DNA from: Micropterix aruncella
Lineage: Eukaryota; Arthropoda; Insecta; Lepidoptera; Micropterigidae
Assembly: GCA_944548615.1 (NCBI GenBank)
Contig: OX155967.1
Span: forward strand, 991,321-1,055,320
Length of the DNA stretch: 64,000 bases
Direction of reading: 5' to 3'
Made by a program: the position numbers and the translations under genes. Below the pieces are notes generated by a model. The model was not told where the DNA came from and ran no database searches. It worked only from the letters and a program-made list of their open reading frames with translations. Positions 34,860 through 46,265 of the stretch are shown here, piece after piece (within the stretch, counting starts at the first letter, position 1; each line of letters begins with the position of its first letter).

Positions 34860-36300
34860 ATCAGCTCGCGTAATGGTTAAAAACCATTACGATTTATATA
34901 AATATTAAATAATTAACAATTGCCATAACACTCTATAAAATCATCATATAACAGTATTGTCGTAAATAAGCGAGAAATACCGCATAATATATATCACTAG
35001 TGATTAGAATGAATACGGGAGTAGAGGATCGCTCGACATATATTTTTTTGGCCTGAAGACATCGCCGGAGAAGGTCGTCGTTTTTGAGCGCGGCGACCGG
35101 TTCTCGCCTCGCGGCGGTGGCCGGTCGCCGAGAGCGCATTACAATCGGAAGTGGCCTACCGACGTTAACGAAATAGTCTCAAGTCATAGCTATCTTTTAA
35201 AAACTTTTAAATAGAGTCAAGTGCGGCGCCGGCAAAACCTTCCAGCGTGATTTCCGCTTCCTAATTGGGCAAGTTTTTATAATTTATCACTGTAGATTCC
35301 AAATAGAAATTCAAGTTCTTTCAGTTAATTAAATCATCAAATCGTATAAAGTCATAAATCCTTCAGACACGCCTTTCACGATACTGTCGTGCTAACACGT
35401 TTTCTAGAGGTATAAAATCACATTTTAGGGATTAGGATCGGGAGTAGATGCCCTCTGGTAAAATCTAAAACTCAAGACGAAAATCATGTAGCGATCTCTA
35501 ATTAAATGTAAAGCAATAAAATTATTAAATACGATGTGTGAAGCAAGTTAGAAAATCACACTGGATTAAAACGTTGCAAAAATCGAAGTGACATTGAGTT
35601 TTCCTCCGAGATACCTAATAATAGATAAAATTTATAAAAATCCCAAAACGTATAAAACCATTTTTTAAAATAAATATATATTTATAAATCGTCGTCGGGC
35701 AGAGGGCCGCCTAAGTGGCATTAATAAATTCATCGAAGTGATACGCGTAACAGCTCCGTTTGAGGGCAAGAAACCGTATGTCGAAAGGACTACCTTCATT
35801 TAGGCGACCGGGAAATCATAGAATACCTTTACCATAATCTTGCCGACTATTTGAAGGGTATGGTAGAAAAACCGTAAATGAATTATGCTCATCCAAATGC
35901 GTGTGAAACGAAACCACTTTAACATGTTCTCTTAAAACCCCCGAATGGCCTTCGAAGATTACCACGTTTATTTAATTTCATAAATCATATAAATAATTAA
36001 AATACTATATCAAAATTGAACTGTAATTCGCAACAGTGTACAGAAATAAATAACAAATGTATGTTCGGAAATAATCTTTTTATTTCTACTATAATATTGA
36101 GAGTCTATCATGGTATTTATATAATTTCATTTTCATATTATCACATATTTTCATACCTATATTAATATCTTAAAGAGAGGAAAGGAATCGATGTCGTAAA
36201 TGAGGGTTAATTTATATAAACTAAAAATCAGTTTTAATCATACGTCGAGAACATCTATCGTAAATTCATAAAAACTTATCTAAAATATAAATTCAACGCG
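34860..36300. other. Intronic DNA without recognised element
   Basis: AT-rich apart from 35026-35160, which is GC-rich (for example CGCGGCGACCGGTTCTCGCC). No coding frame longer than about 70 codons and no similarity I can recognise. Confidence 0.5.
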
Positions 36301-36329
36301 TATTTACACGATATTGGATCATGCTTTAA

Positions 36330-37186
36330 AAATGGGTCCTATATACTATACGCTGATGACCTTAAAATTTACGCCCAGGTTGAAAGCATCACCGATTGCC
36401 ACCTTATCCAGGACGACATTAATAGGTTGTTTGAGTACTGCGAAAGAAACAGACTCTCTCTCTCAACGCTTTGAAATGCAATCAAATTACGTTTAGCCGT
36501 AAAAAAAATAATTTGCATTTTCAGTATTTTATCAACCATGATCCGATTCCCAACGCGCTGAGCATTCGCGACCTTGGCGTTCAACTCGATCACCGATTGA
36601 CATTTGACGAACACATACAAGGTATTGTCAGTAAAGCGTTAAAAACCTTGGGCTTCATTAGTAGGGTCTCTAAGTCGTTCTCTGACCCGACTGTATTCAA
36701 AACCCTTTATTTTGCATACATACGCAGCGTATTAGAGTTTGCATCTCCGATCTGGAATCCGCAATATCATGTATGTAAGGAGAGAATAGAAAGCGTCCAA
36801 AAACGATTTATGAGACAATTAAACACCGTCAATGCTTGGGACTGAACACGTACGAGGAGAGGATGAATAACTTCAATATTACATCATTGGAGAACCGCCG
36901 TACCACGGCAAATATGGTATTATTACACAAAGTTATCCATAACAACGTGGACAACCCGTATTTCACACATAATCTATCTTTTCACGTTCCACCACGCGTG
37001 GCTCGCTTTCCCCGTACCTTGGAAGTCCCGCGCGTCCGTACTAGGTATGCCCAGAATTCCATCATGTACCGCTTAATGTTAACTTATGATAATCATTTCC
37101 AGAATATCGACCTATTTAACATGAAAGAGAATAAATTTAAGCAAAGCATATACTTAAAATTAAAATTAATCGAAAATGCGACATAG
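36330..37186 (+). pseudogene. LINE reverse transcriptase, YADD to C-terminus, 5'-truncated
   Basis: The fragment starts just before the polymerase catalytic motif (ILYADDLKIYAQVES at about 36343-36387). It continues after a frameshift near 36465 with CNQITFSRKKN, GVQLDHRLTFDEHI and LYFAYIRSVLEFASPIWNPQ. After a second frameshift near 36830 it continues with TYEERMNNFN and VLLHKVIHNN, ending at 37186. This is the C-terminal half of a Jockey/CR1-type LINE of the same family as 7765-8590. The 3' untranslated part is interrupted by the Tc1 element and resumes at 38967-39060, ending in an AAATAAATAAATAAATAA tail. Confidence 0.85.
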
Positions 37187-37253
37187 ACATTTCTCATGGG
37201 ATAATTATGTCTTAGGGACTATTTGGTTTTTCGTTCTTTGTTCTTTAACTGTA

Positions 37254-38966
37254 CAGTCCCTGGCCATATTAATGTGACCATTAGTGAATTCAGTGATGTT
37301 CTGATTTTGATTGCAATTTATTACCTTAAAAAACAACTATATGCGGTTGTTTTTTTATTATATGTATAGCTAACATTGTGCTTATTAAAAACTGGTTACA
37401 TTTTATAATTAATGGCAACACTAATTTTGGTGGCGGTCATTTTCTTAAGCTTAGTGAGAAAACGCATGTTCTTGGCGTTGCGTGAAAAATTGTTTTTTTG
37501 GTGCAGTGCTGCAAAAATAAAGTTTTGAGTAAGTTATATTAAAATATTATTAAAGATTTTTAACTTTTTAATGTAATTTTATCAGTTTTAGATTTTTATT
37601 TTAAGATTCTACCAAGATTTTTAGGTTTGTTTATTCTAACCTAACTATTTTTTTTATTTTTAGAATGGGCCGACCTAAAGATCTGTCTCCTAAGAAAAAA
37701 GGCGAAATAAAAGTTTTTTTGGAGCTTAGGAATACTTCTCAAAGGGAAATTGCTAGAAAAGTCGGGGTTTCTAAGACTTCCGTGGCAAATATCGCCCGGA
37801 AACTGCAAGAAGATAACACCCTAACTCCAAAACGAAAGGGAAATTGCGGGAGAAAACAAATTATTACTCCACGTGGAATACGAATTTTAACAAAAATAGT
37901 TAAGGAAAACAGAATAGCAACAAATGATACCATAAAAGAGAGATTGGGTGAGGCAGGAGTGAAAGTATCCGTGCGCACAGTGCGACGACGACTTCATGAT
38001 CTTAATTTCAAAAGTCGTCGTCCAGCGAAGAAGCAGCTTTGACAGAAAAAATGAAGGAAAAACGCTTGGCTTGGGAAAAAAAGTACAAGGACTTCAATGA
38101 GGAGGATTGGAAAAAGGTTGGCTACTATTAAATATGACAATAATCATATAAAAAAAATATATAATTTTGTTTTAACCATATTATTTATTTTGACAGGTGT
38201 GCTTTAGTGAAGAGAGTACATTTGAAATCCTCTCAAATAAGGCCCAGTTTGTAAAACGTAGACCCGAGGAGAAGTATCTACCTGAGTGTGTGGTGCAAAC
38301 CGTGAAGCACCCTATAAGAATAATGGTCTGGTCTGTTATCAGCGGCAAGGGACTAGGAAGGCTTCATATCGTGAAAGGAATTATGCGCCAAGACCAATAC
38401 ACGGAAATCCTGAAAGATCGGCTGATACCTCAGTTGCAAGAATGGTTTCCTGCTGAATGCTGCATATTTATGCAAGATGGAGCGCCATGCCATACTGCTA
38501 AATCTGTCAAGAAATTTCTTTCCGACAGTAAAATTCCTTTGTTGGATTGGCCAGGTAACTCTCCTGACCTCAACCCGATTGAGAATGCTTGGGAGTTACT
38601 GAAACGTGAAATATCAAAAGAAAGGATTACAAACAAAACTAGATTAATAGAAAAAGTTATCCATGAATGGAATCACAATGCACACCTTAAACAGAATACA
38701 CTAAACTGCATTGAAAGTATGGCCCGCCGCCTACGTGCCGTCATCAATGCAAAAGGAGGGTCTACTAAGTATTAAGAAAAAATAGAAAATAAAAATATAA
38801 ATATATAAAATAGATACTGAAATGTCACAAGTTGTTTTTTTGGTAGTTGTAAGTAATATATAATGCATAATATTGAATTTATATCATTCAGTTTTGAACT
38901 TATAGGCCTTAAAAATACTTTTTGCTAGAAATATTGAAGTGGTCACATTAATATGGCCAGGGACTG
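37254..38966 (+). mobile_element. Tc1-type transposon (1713 bp) in the LINE 3' UTR
   Basis: Ends are inverted repeats of at least 27 bases beginning CAGTCCCTGGCCATATTAAT. The right end ATTAATATGGCCAGGGACTG closes at 38966, and TA duplications flank both sides (37252-37253, 38967-38968). The transposase gene is inside on the + strand. The flanks join to one LINE 3' untranslated region. Confidence 0.92.
37665..38775 (+). pseudogene. Tc1 (DD34E-type) transposase, one frameshift, probable intron
   Basis: ATG at 37674-range context opens MGRPKDLSPKKKGEIKVFLE, the paired-like DNA-binding domain with two HTH units (STSQREIARKVGVSKTSVAN region). After KSRRPAKKQL a one-base deletion near 38038 creates a TGA. 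The intended frame continues LTEKMKEKRLAWEKKYKDFN up to TGGAAAAAG at 38116. An 80-base intron-like segment (38117-38196, GT...TTTTGACAG) precedes VCFSEESTFEIL. The catalytic domain then runs to 38775 with MQDGAPCHTAKS (second Asp) and NSPDLNPIENAWELLK (Glu). Thirty-four residues separate Asp and Glu, as in Tc1 DD34E. The first catalytic Asp, normally in FSDES, is Glu here. With that change and the frameshift the copy is inactive. Confidence 0.88.
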
Positions 38967-39090
38967 TATATGATTGTTCTATAACTGTAGCGCTGTATGT
39001 TTTCCCTGTTAAATAAATAAGTAAAGAAATAAATAAATAAATAAAAAATACATTCATTTTTAGCAAAATTAAATTTTTATATATATATAT
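38967..39090 (+). other. LINE 3' UTR remainder and tail, Gypsy target
   Basis: Continuation of the LINE interrupted at 37253, ending in tetranucleotide AAAT repeats (about 39010-39050). A short ATATATATAT run at 39079-39090 is the Gypsy insertion site; ATAT also follows the right LTR. Confidence 0.7.
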
Positions 39091-40420
39091 TGTGACACGA
39101 TTGCTGTTTTCCCCGATAAATTCGCATTGCACTTTAAGTAAACAACATAACATAACAAACACACACATAAGATGCATGCAGCGCCATCTTGATGCAATTC
39201 ACAAGCTTTGCAAGCTAGGACTGTCATATACGACATACGACTATCGTAGTATCTACAAGCGTACATTTGACACCGAATCATTGTCGGCTAGTCGATTGCC
39301 ACAAGTAAATCTTGTATTCAGTTATGAAAATGGATTTTAGGAAAAAGAATAATTTTAATTAAGTCGGTAAAAATAAAGAAAGATCAAATTATAAACCAGG
39401 ATGCTAGGAAAATTAATACAATAATTTATTTGGGTATTATACAATTTTTAATACACAAAATCATGATTAACATGGGTAATTAAATTCCGTACGTAAAAAC
39501 GCGGACACTTAGCCACATTAAATCAGATCCGTTTAACTAGAAATTAAATCTAGTATTTTATAAAAATACTGTAACAATTATTCAAATTAATAAAATAAAT
39601 GTAAATTAAGCACCGGAAGCCTAAACGAGTCGAGTAAGAATCCATCATTAGACGGCCATGTTTCCGCCCTTTCTTTTTCGAATTCGCAATTCAGCTGGTG
39701 CGGTCGATATTAATTGAGAATCCCGTGGTGCACGTAATCAGATAAATTAACCCGGTGAGTTTTGAAGCGGTTGTTCAATATTTAGATACAAGATGAATCC
39801 TTATCCGTTCGGTTGGGAAGGGATGGATTGAAGAGTGAGCCGACTCCCTAGGATTGGGCAAACTGACTCCTCATTTTCCTTCTCTCCCACTTATTGCTCC
39901 TGTGTAATTACAGGGATTCTCCTATCGGATTAATCTTCTCCGTTGGACCATTCCTGCCGATCTACCTACCGAATCGCAAGACGGTCGACCGCGACCAACG
40001 TAAACATCATCGCACGTACGAGAGTGCCGCCCGTCGCATGTACATCAGCCGCCGTCTCCCGTGGGAAAGCACGGCGTAGAGCGGGAAGAGGAAGAACGGG
40101 GATCGGCCAGCCGAAAAGAAACGCGACTCCGTCGAAGATCGTCACATCCTACATTCCCGTGTCCCCACGTGCTACAATCCAATAAGTGTTCTAAAATCCA
40201 ATACTTTGTAAGCCGACCCTGGATAAGGATCGCACGTCTTTTGCTCTTCTTTCAATGATTCTAGTTTCTACTTTCTTTATATTCTCGTAATGGGGACTAA
40301 GATCCCAATAAATCGAATTGTAATAAAAACAAGTGACTTTTACTAAGGGGATTCTAGTTTCTACAGGTTACTATAGATTCTATAGGTCACCAAAGGTATC
40401 CCCCAACTATATATGTCACA
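39091..40420 (+). repeat. Gypsy 5' LTR
   Basis: TGTGACACGATTGCTGTTTT at the start and CAACTATATATGTCACA at the end. It is offset exactly 8045 bases from the 3' LTR with no indel. It presumably holds promoter and polyadenylation signals (AATAAATCGAATTG near 40310 is a candidate AATAAA). Confidence 0.95.
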
Positions 40421-40422
40421 AT

Positions 40423-40433
40423 TGGCGCCCAGC
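40423..40433 (+). promoter_or_regulatory. Primer-binding site, tRNA-Lys-like
   Basis: TGGCGCCCAGC begins two bases after the 5' LTR. TGGCGCCC is the 8-base core complementary to the 3' end of tRNA-Lys used by several Gypsy-type elements. Pairing beyond this core was not verified. Confidence 0.75.
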
Positions 40434-40830
40434 ATAATTATCTAAGTATTGGATTATACTAAATCGTAAATCTAAATTAAAAAACCATAAAAAATTAAAA
40501 ATTCAAATTTCTATTAAAATACTACCCTAATACTACTTAAACACCAAAATTATACTACTTAATGCTACATCTAGTTATTACTAATAGCTGCTACAAAAAA
40601 TACTAAGCATACTACGCTAAAATACTAAGTAAATTCTACAATAAAACTTCAACAAATTCAAACTTTTTATTAAAATCTTAAAATTAATAGCACGTGGAAG
40701 CACATCCTAATTTTTCCTTTCAGATCTGTCGCAAGCCGGTGGGTAAGTCACTCATTGTTCAAGCTATTTCTTTTCAGTCGGACGAAGTAGGATTTATCAT
40801 CTTCTAATATTGAACAACAGCTAAATCAAT

Positions 40831-42237
40831 ATGGCTATCAAATATAAATTATTGCGTAAAGCAGAGCTCGAATTCGAAATATTGATTAGAGACGGTAAAC
40901 TGGCTGAAAAGGTGGAAGAAAATAGAGTAATTTTGCGGGATCTGTTGGACAAAGAACCGGTTAAATCAATTTTATATAATGAAGAGTCGAAAAATGATAT
41001 AATAAATTCATTATCGCGGCTTAAATCCGACATAAAATTATTAAAATCGAACACGGAGCAAGTCAATACTGAAATATTCCAGGAAAACTTCAATTCGTTA
41101 TGCCGTAGATTCAAAATGAGTTTGAATATGCCGAAAGAGCTATCGCTCCTTTGGGAATACATAGAAGACTCGTGGCAGGAGTTGTCAGAACCTAAATCGG
41201 GAGTATCGACACCCATTTTTCATACAGCTCTCACACAAACAGTACCGTCAAGCGATGACGATGAATCAAAACATATTACAATAAATACAGTAGATACAAA
41301 ATTAACATCAGCATTAATGGTAGAGAATACAAATAATCCATTGCATAATAATATTGCGACCATTAAAGGGGTCGACATTTCAAAGCTCCGTTTGTCGTAC
41401 GATGGTAGCAGCTGTGTCTTCGAATTCCTGGAGAGAATCGGTGAGTTAGCATCTAGTAGAATGATCGCAGAGACTTCATTATTGCGGGGGTTGCCGGAAC
41501 TCTTGAATGGGCCCGCGTTACTGTGGTATCGTCAGGTGCGAGACTCTTTAGTCTCATGGGATCAGTTTCAACAGCTGCTGAAACAAAAATTTCAGCCTGA
41601 AGATTACCAATTCAGGTTATCTAAACAAATATATGTTAGGACGCAAGGTAAAAACGAAACCGTTGCAGACTACTTCTACTTAATGCACACCTTATTCAAT
41701 CGTCTGGCTAGGCCCATGTCTGAAGATCAACGACTTGAAATACTGCTGCGTAACGTTCGGCCAGTGTATTCGATTCAGTTCGGGTTGAACGATCTGGATT
41801 CCGTCTCAAAACTGCAAACTTTCTGTGAGCGTTTGGAGAAGAACCATCTCCGTTCAAAGTTCTTCGCAGAAACACCGGCGGATTTCTTGTCGACGGGTTC
41901 TAAACACTCCGTGGTCGGGGAGAGAGTCGCAGACAGGCCAATGGTAGATAGTCGGTTAGATCATCCTGAAAAAAGGGATAACGTTAATAATCGGTCGCGA
42001 GTTTACGCGGTAAAGTCGTTTGGCAGGAGGCAAACCTGTTTAAGGTGCGAAACGAATGATCATCAATACTGGCATTGTCCGCGCAAGGAGGAAATATTTT
42101 GTTTTAGATGTAAAGCGCCCGGACAAAGAATTCCTACCTGCAGTAACTGCAAGAATAAAGATGCAGTAAATAGCCATAATCAGGATAGGTCAGGAACTCC
42201 TACGAATTATCGTAGTGATCAAAACCAAAAAAACTAG
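40831..42237 (+). CDS. gag: Gypsy Gag polyprotein
   Basis: 468 residues, the usual size for Ty3/Gypsy Gag. It forms the virus-like particle and packages element RNA in the cytoplasm. The central part (about residues 215-310) has the retrotransposon Gag pattern LLNGPALLWYRQVRDSLVSW...FQQLLKQKFQP. Near the C-terminus is a canonical CCHC knuckle (CLRCETNDHQYWHC) and a second, degenerate one (CFRCKAPGQRIPTC) in which Gln replaces the zinc-binding His. The frame ends CAA AAA AAC TAG, so the slippery heptamer A-AAA-AAC touches the stop codon and would shift ribosomes by -1 into pol. The ATG at 40831 is the first long-frame start after the leader. Confidence 0.93.
   Translation: MAIKYKLLRKAELEFEILIRDGKLAEKVEENRVILRDLLDKEPVKSILYNEESKNDIINSLSRLKSDIKLLKSNTEQVNTEIFQENFNSLCRRFKMSLNMPKELSLLWEYIEDSWQELSEPKSGVSTPIFHTALTQTVPSSDDDESKHITINTVDTKLTSALMVENTNNPLHNNIATIKGVDISKLRLSYDGSSCVFEFLERIGELASSRMIAETSLLRGLPELLNGPALLWYRQVRDSLVSWDQFQQLLKQKFQPEDYQFRLSKQIYVRTQGKNETVADYFYLMHTLFNRLARPMSEDQRLEILLRNVRPVYSIQFGLNDLDSVSKLQTFCERLEKNHLRSKFFAETPADFLSTGSKHSVVGERVADRPMVDSRLDHPEKRDNVNNRSRVYAVKSFGRRQTCLRCETNDHQYWHCPRKEEIFCFRCKAPGQRIPTCSNCKNKDAVNSHNQDRSGTPTNYRSDQNQKN
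42228..42234 (+). promoter_or_regulatory. -1 ribosomal frameshift site (gag-pol)
   Basis: AAAAAAC in the gag frame reads as A-AAA-AAC, a canonical X-XXY-YYZ heptamer, immediately followed by the TAG of gag (42235-42237). The -1 frame is open from here into pol without interruption. No start codon for pol exists before the protease motif. I did not identify a downstream pseudoknot. Confidence 0.85.
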
Positions 42238-45200
42238 ACATAGGCACTACTAGCAATCAGGTTCACGGGAGGCAGATTTGGTCTCGAAATGTCAATAGCA
42301 AGACGTATAAGAGTGACGGATCAATAGATCTTCCTACGGAGCTCCAGAAATCGATAATTCAAATAAATTGCTCTCAAACCGTTAGTAGCGCCGAAAAATT
42401 ATTATATTTAGAAGTATGTTTTGGAAAAGTTTCATTAAAAGGTTTGTTAGATTCTGGTTCCACTTTAAATATAATAGGATCGGAAGCCCATATTCAAATA
42501 ATTAATCAAGGATTCAAAATAGAGCCTTGTAAACCCTTTTTTGTGACGTCTGCAAATGGAGTTAAATCTTTTTGTAGCGGTGCACTAAGACTACCAGTAA
42601 CAATTAGAGGTGTTACGATAGTGTGTATATTTTACATTATTCCAGCCATAAATATACCATTGATTTTAGGTATAGATGTCTGGGAAAAATTTGGCCTAAT
42701 TCCTAATGATATGCAATTTTTAAGAACTTGTAATACTTCGGAGATCAATACTTGTCGTTTAATCGAACCTATAATTACCGATTATGAGTATTTAAGTGTA
42801 GAACAACGGCTTATTGCCGATAATATCATTCAGCAATATCAGGATATTTCTAGTGAGAAGATTGGGTTAGGAAAGACATCTCTGATTGAACATGTGATAG
42901 ATACCGGAGACGCGTTGCCAATTAAACAACGATATTACCGGCTTTCACCATCGAAATTGGAAGCATTAAATAACGAAGTGGATAGGATGCTGAGTTTAGG
43001 CGTCATTGAGCCAGCAATAAGCCCCTGGAATAATCCTGTGCTAATGGTTCCGAAATCTGATGGATCTTATCGTTTCTGTCTTGACTCGCGAAAATTAAAC
43101 GCGGTAACAAAAAAATATGCGTACGGTCTGCCATATATCACAGATATATTGGACAGCCTGGGAGATTCCAGGTACCTCAGCTCAATCGACCTTAGTTCTG
43201 CATTTTGGCAAATCCCAATTTCACCAGAATCAAGGCCAAAGACAGCGTTCACAGTACCATTCCGGAACTCGTTTCAATTTTCTAAAACCGCGTTCGGGGT
43301 TTCCAACGGCAGCGGGATTCTTCAATCCCTCATGGACTCGCTGTTTGGTTCCGGATTTGAGAGACGCGTGTTCGTATATTTAGACGACATCATCATTACA
43401 GGAACCTCATTTGGCGAACATGCATCGCTGTTAACTCGAGTGCTAGAACGGTTAAAGTACGCTAATCTATCAATAAATTTTGAAAAATGTAAATTCTTTA
43501 GGTCAGAACTCAGTTATCTCGGCCATGTCGTTGATCGTTTTGGATTGAGAGTCAATCCAGACAAAGTTGCCGCAATTACTGCGTTTCCGACTCCAAAATC
43601 TAAAAAGGAGTTGCGTAGATTTCTCGGAATGGCCAGCTGGTATAGGCGATTCATTGAGGGATTCGCCACAACAGCTGCCCCGTTAAATCAATTGACGTCC
43701 ACAAAACCTGGTTCACCGAAATTTTCCTGGAATCCCGTAGCTGAAGCCGCTTTTAATAAATTAAAAGCAGCAATATCATCAGCACCGGTCCTGGCGTGTC
43801 CTAACTACAACCTGCCGTTCAGAGTATACGCGGACGCCTCGGCTTACGGGACAGGCGCTGTTTTGACGCAGGGCAACGGCGAAGAGGAAAGGCCGGTGGC
43901 ATTTTCAAGTCGGACCCTAACAGCGGCTGAGAGACATTACTCAGCGGTGGAACGAGAGGCCCTCGCAGTTTTACACGCCGTTGAACAGTGGAGGTGCTAT
44001 TTAGAAGGCACAGCATTATTTGAAATTCATACAGACAGCGCAGCCTTAAAATGGTTTCTGTCGATCGATTCGCCTACAGGTCGGTTGGCTCGATGGGGGG
44101 TTCGTCTCTCTCCGTACAATTTCCGTATAGTCCATCGGAAAGGGAGTGAGCAGAAGGTCCCAGACGCGTTATCTCGAGCTCCACTCGTAGCAAGTGTCAG
44201 CGTTTCTGAAACAGAGGATACCTGGTTCAAGAAGCAATACCTAGGTGTGGCAAATAATCCGATCGCTCATCCTAATTGGACGATTAAAAATGGCAAACTT
44301 TACCGATATAGTAAAGCAGACGGGGAAGTTGATCCAGAATTTCAGTGGAAGGAGGTCGTCATGTTAGAAGATCAAACCCGGTTGTGTAAAGAGTACCATG
44401 ATAATCCAACTGCCGGTCATCTCGGGGTCTACAAAACATATAACCGATTGAGGCAACATTACTATTGGCCAGGGTTGTATCAAACGGTCGTCAAATATGT
44501 AGCGAATTGCAATACCTGCATGGCCACTAAACATGTAACAACAGGTCCATTGGGCACTATGAACTCACCCAAAAAGTGTAGTCGCCCGTTCGAATATATT
44601 GCCTTGGATATTCATGGCCCCATGGTGTCATCAAGCAAAGGAAACCGTTATATTTTGCTAATAACATGTTGTTTTAGCAAGTATACCATTATAATTCCAT
44701 TGAAAGAGGCATCGTCGAGCAAAATGATTCCTTTAATTAAAGAGAAGGTGTTTTTAATTCACGGTGTCCCCAGGGTAATCCTAACCGATAACGGTAAACC
44801 ATTTATTTCTAAAGAAATGAAGAAATTTTTTGAGGAGCATAAAATTCCCCAAATATTTAACACCCCATTTTATACCCCTCAAATCAACCCCGTAGAAAGG
44901 TACAATCGTACTCTAAGTACCATGCTATGCGCTTACGTGGGTAGATATCATAAATCCTGGGACATACATTTACCTGAGTTCCAGTATGCGTTGAATTCTG
45001 CCAAATCTGAATCTAGTCGTTTCAGTCCGAACTTTTTAGTTTTCGGTCGGGAACTGGTAACATCCGGCGAGGTTTATTCCGCAATGACGGCAGCGGAAAC
45101 GCAAGCTGTCCTCATGTCACCGGAAGAAGACGATCGAATTGACAGATTGGGTCAGCTGGAAAACATTTTTCAAATGGTTAAGGCCAATTTGCAGAAGCAA

Positions 45201-45512
45201 CATGAGAGGAATAAGCACTCTTACAATAAGGGTCGCCGTACTCCGGTTCTGCAAAAGGGCGAGGTGATTTGGAAAAAGACGCGTTTCCTTTCTAATAAAG
45301 GGAATAATTTCTCGGCTAAACTCGCCCCAAACTTCGAAGAGTTCCGCGTAAAGGAAAAGTTATCCGACAACGTCTATATATTGGAGACGTTGGCGGGGAA
45401 AGAAGTGGCAGGTACACATCATGCCAAAGATTTTAAAATCCCTGGAAATCTAACGCTGGATCCCCAAAAGTCTCCAGGTATTCAGATTCAGGATCCCGAT
45501 CCATCGCAGTAA
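42234..45512 (+). CDS. pol: Gypsy Pol polyprotein (protease, RT, RNase H, integrase)
   Basis: Expressed as a Gag-Pol fusion through the -1 shift; the start given is the first codon after the shift. Protease: LLDSGSTLNIIG at about 42444-42480 (D-S-G active site). Reverse transcriptase: template block then VYLDDIII at about 43374 (catalytic Y-x-D-D). RNase H: YADASAYGTGAVL at about 43827 and a downstream HTDSAALKWF block. Integrase: an H-H-C-C zinc domain (EYHD..GHLG...CNTCMATK, about 44390-44530), then the catalytic triad ALDIHG, LTDNGK and NPVERYNR with 35 residues between the last Asp and Glu. The frame is unbroken to TAA at 45512. No chromodomain or env extension is seen. Confidence 0.95.
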   Translation, partial: LDIGTTSNQVHGRQIWSRNVNSKTYKSDGSIDLPTELQKSIIQINCSQTVSSAEKLLYLEVCFGKVSLKGLLDSGSTLNIIGSEAHIQIINQGFKIEPCKPFFVTSANGVKSFCSGALRLPVTIRGVTIVCIFYIIPAINIPLILGIDVWEKFGLIPNDMQFLRTCNTSEINTCRLIEPIITDYEYLSVEQRLIADNIIQQYQDISSEKIGLGKTSLIEHVIDTGDALPIKQRYYRLSPSKLEALNNEVDRMLSLGVIEPAISPWNNPVLMVPKSDGSYRFCLDSRKLNAVTKKYAYGLPYITDILDSLGDSRYLSSIDLSSAFWQIPISPESRPKTAFTVPFRNSFQFSKTAFGVSNGSGILQSLMDSLFGSGFERRVFVYLDDIIITGTSFGEHASLLTRVLERLKYANLSINFEKCKFFRSELSYLGHVVDRFGLRVNPDKVAAITAFPTPKSKKELRRFLGMASWYRRFIEGFATTAAPLNQLTSTKPGSPKFSWNPVAEAAFNKLKAAISSAPVLACPNYNLPFRVYADASAYGTGAVLTQGNGEEERPVAFSSRTLTAAERHYSAVEREALAVLHAVEQWRCYLEGTALFEIHTDSAALKWFLSIDSPTGRLARWGVRLSPYNFRIVHRKGSEQKVPDALSRAPLVASVSVSETEDTWFKKQYLGVANNPIAHPNWTIKNGKLYRYSKADGEVDPEFQWKEVVMLEDQTRLCKEYHDNPTAGHLGVYKTYNRLRQHYYWPGLYQTVVKYVANCNTCMATKHVTTGPLGTMNSPKKCSRPFEYIALDIHGPMVSSSKGNRYILLITCCFSKYTIIIPLKEASSSKMIPLIKEKVFLIHGVPRVILTDNGKPFISKEMKKFFEEHKIPQIFNTPFYTPQINPVERYNRTLSTMLCAYVGRYHKSWDIHLPEFQYALNSAKSESSRFSPNFLVFGRELVTSGEVYSAMTAAETQAVLMSPEEDDRIDRLGQLENIFQMVKANLQKQHERNKHSYNKGRRTPVLQKGEVIWKKTRFLSNKGNNFSAKLAPNFEEFRVKEKLSDNVYILETLAGKEVAGTHHAKDFKIPGNLTLDPQKSPGIQIQDPDPSQ

Positions 45513-46257
45513 TCATTTAAAATCAAATAAAAAAATAAAAAAATAATAACCTTAAAATAGACTGTCAACTGTCATCTAATATGTTCATAATTCATTAAAA
45601 TATTAAATAATTTTGGGTTTACCTTATCATTCGGTGTTTGTTCAGCGACTTGCATCGTGAGCGTTTTTTTTTATTATTTTATACGTCATAGTGTTGTTTT
45701 CCGAATGTAATCCATGATGCAATTTCTGTTGTGAGGTTATTCATCATATCCACAAACATTATATGGTGGTTGTTATTAGGTTGGTGTAGTTAGACTGGAA
45801 CATTATCGAATATAAGTCCAGTGCACACAACAGGTTGCCGCAGTTTCAGTGGAACCAATGCGACAATGCGCTCGTTCTGAAAAGTAAAGTTTTATTTAAG
45901 TGGCAGTGCAGCAAAGCGTTCTAGGCAGGAAAGTGAGGCTTCGATGAGGTGTCAACGAAATTGGTGTGACACAGTAGCACACATTATTTAGGGTTTCAGT
46001 GTCGAATGAAAGGATCGGTATGCCTATTAGATTGGCTACCGTATTATAGATGGTGATGAGTGCAGAGATTTATGATTGAAAGAATGTAAGAGCTTGTATG
46101 AAAGATTAATTACCGAGCTGTTCAACGTTCTTCTTGGGCTAATCCTTAAAAGTAGGTTCCTTGAATCGAATAAGGGCTTATCCTTGAATAGAATAAGGAA
46201 GGATTGGATCCCGGGTCGGACGCGTGAGGGGCACATCGTTGACCCAGAGTCATGTGA
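45513..46257 (+). other. Gypsy 3' non-coding region
   Basis: No open frame above about 75 codons. This region separates pol from the nested MITE and the polypurine tract. It has no env remnant that I can recognise. Confidence 0.7.
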
Positions 46258-46265
46258 GTTCACAG

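Noticed and set aside
39092..40258. Several 60-80-codon frames in the 5' LTR and identical ones in the 3' LTR
   Set aside because: Duplicated by the LTRs, overlapping on both strands, no domains; LTRs are not expected to code.
43067..44230. Minus-strand and alternative-frame ORFs over pol
   Set aside because: Shadows of the intact Pol frame with all catalytic motifs.
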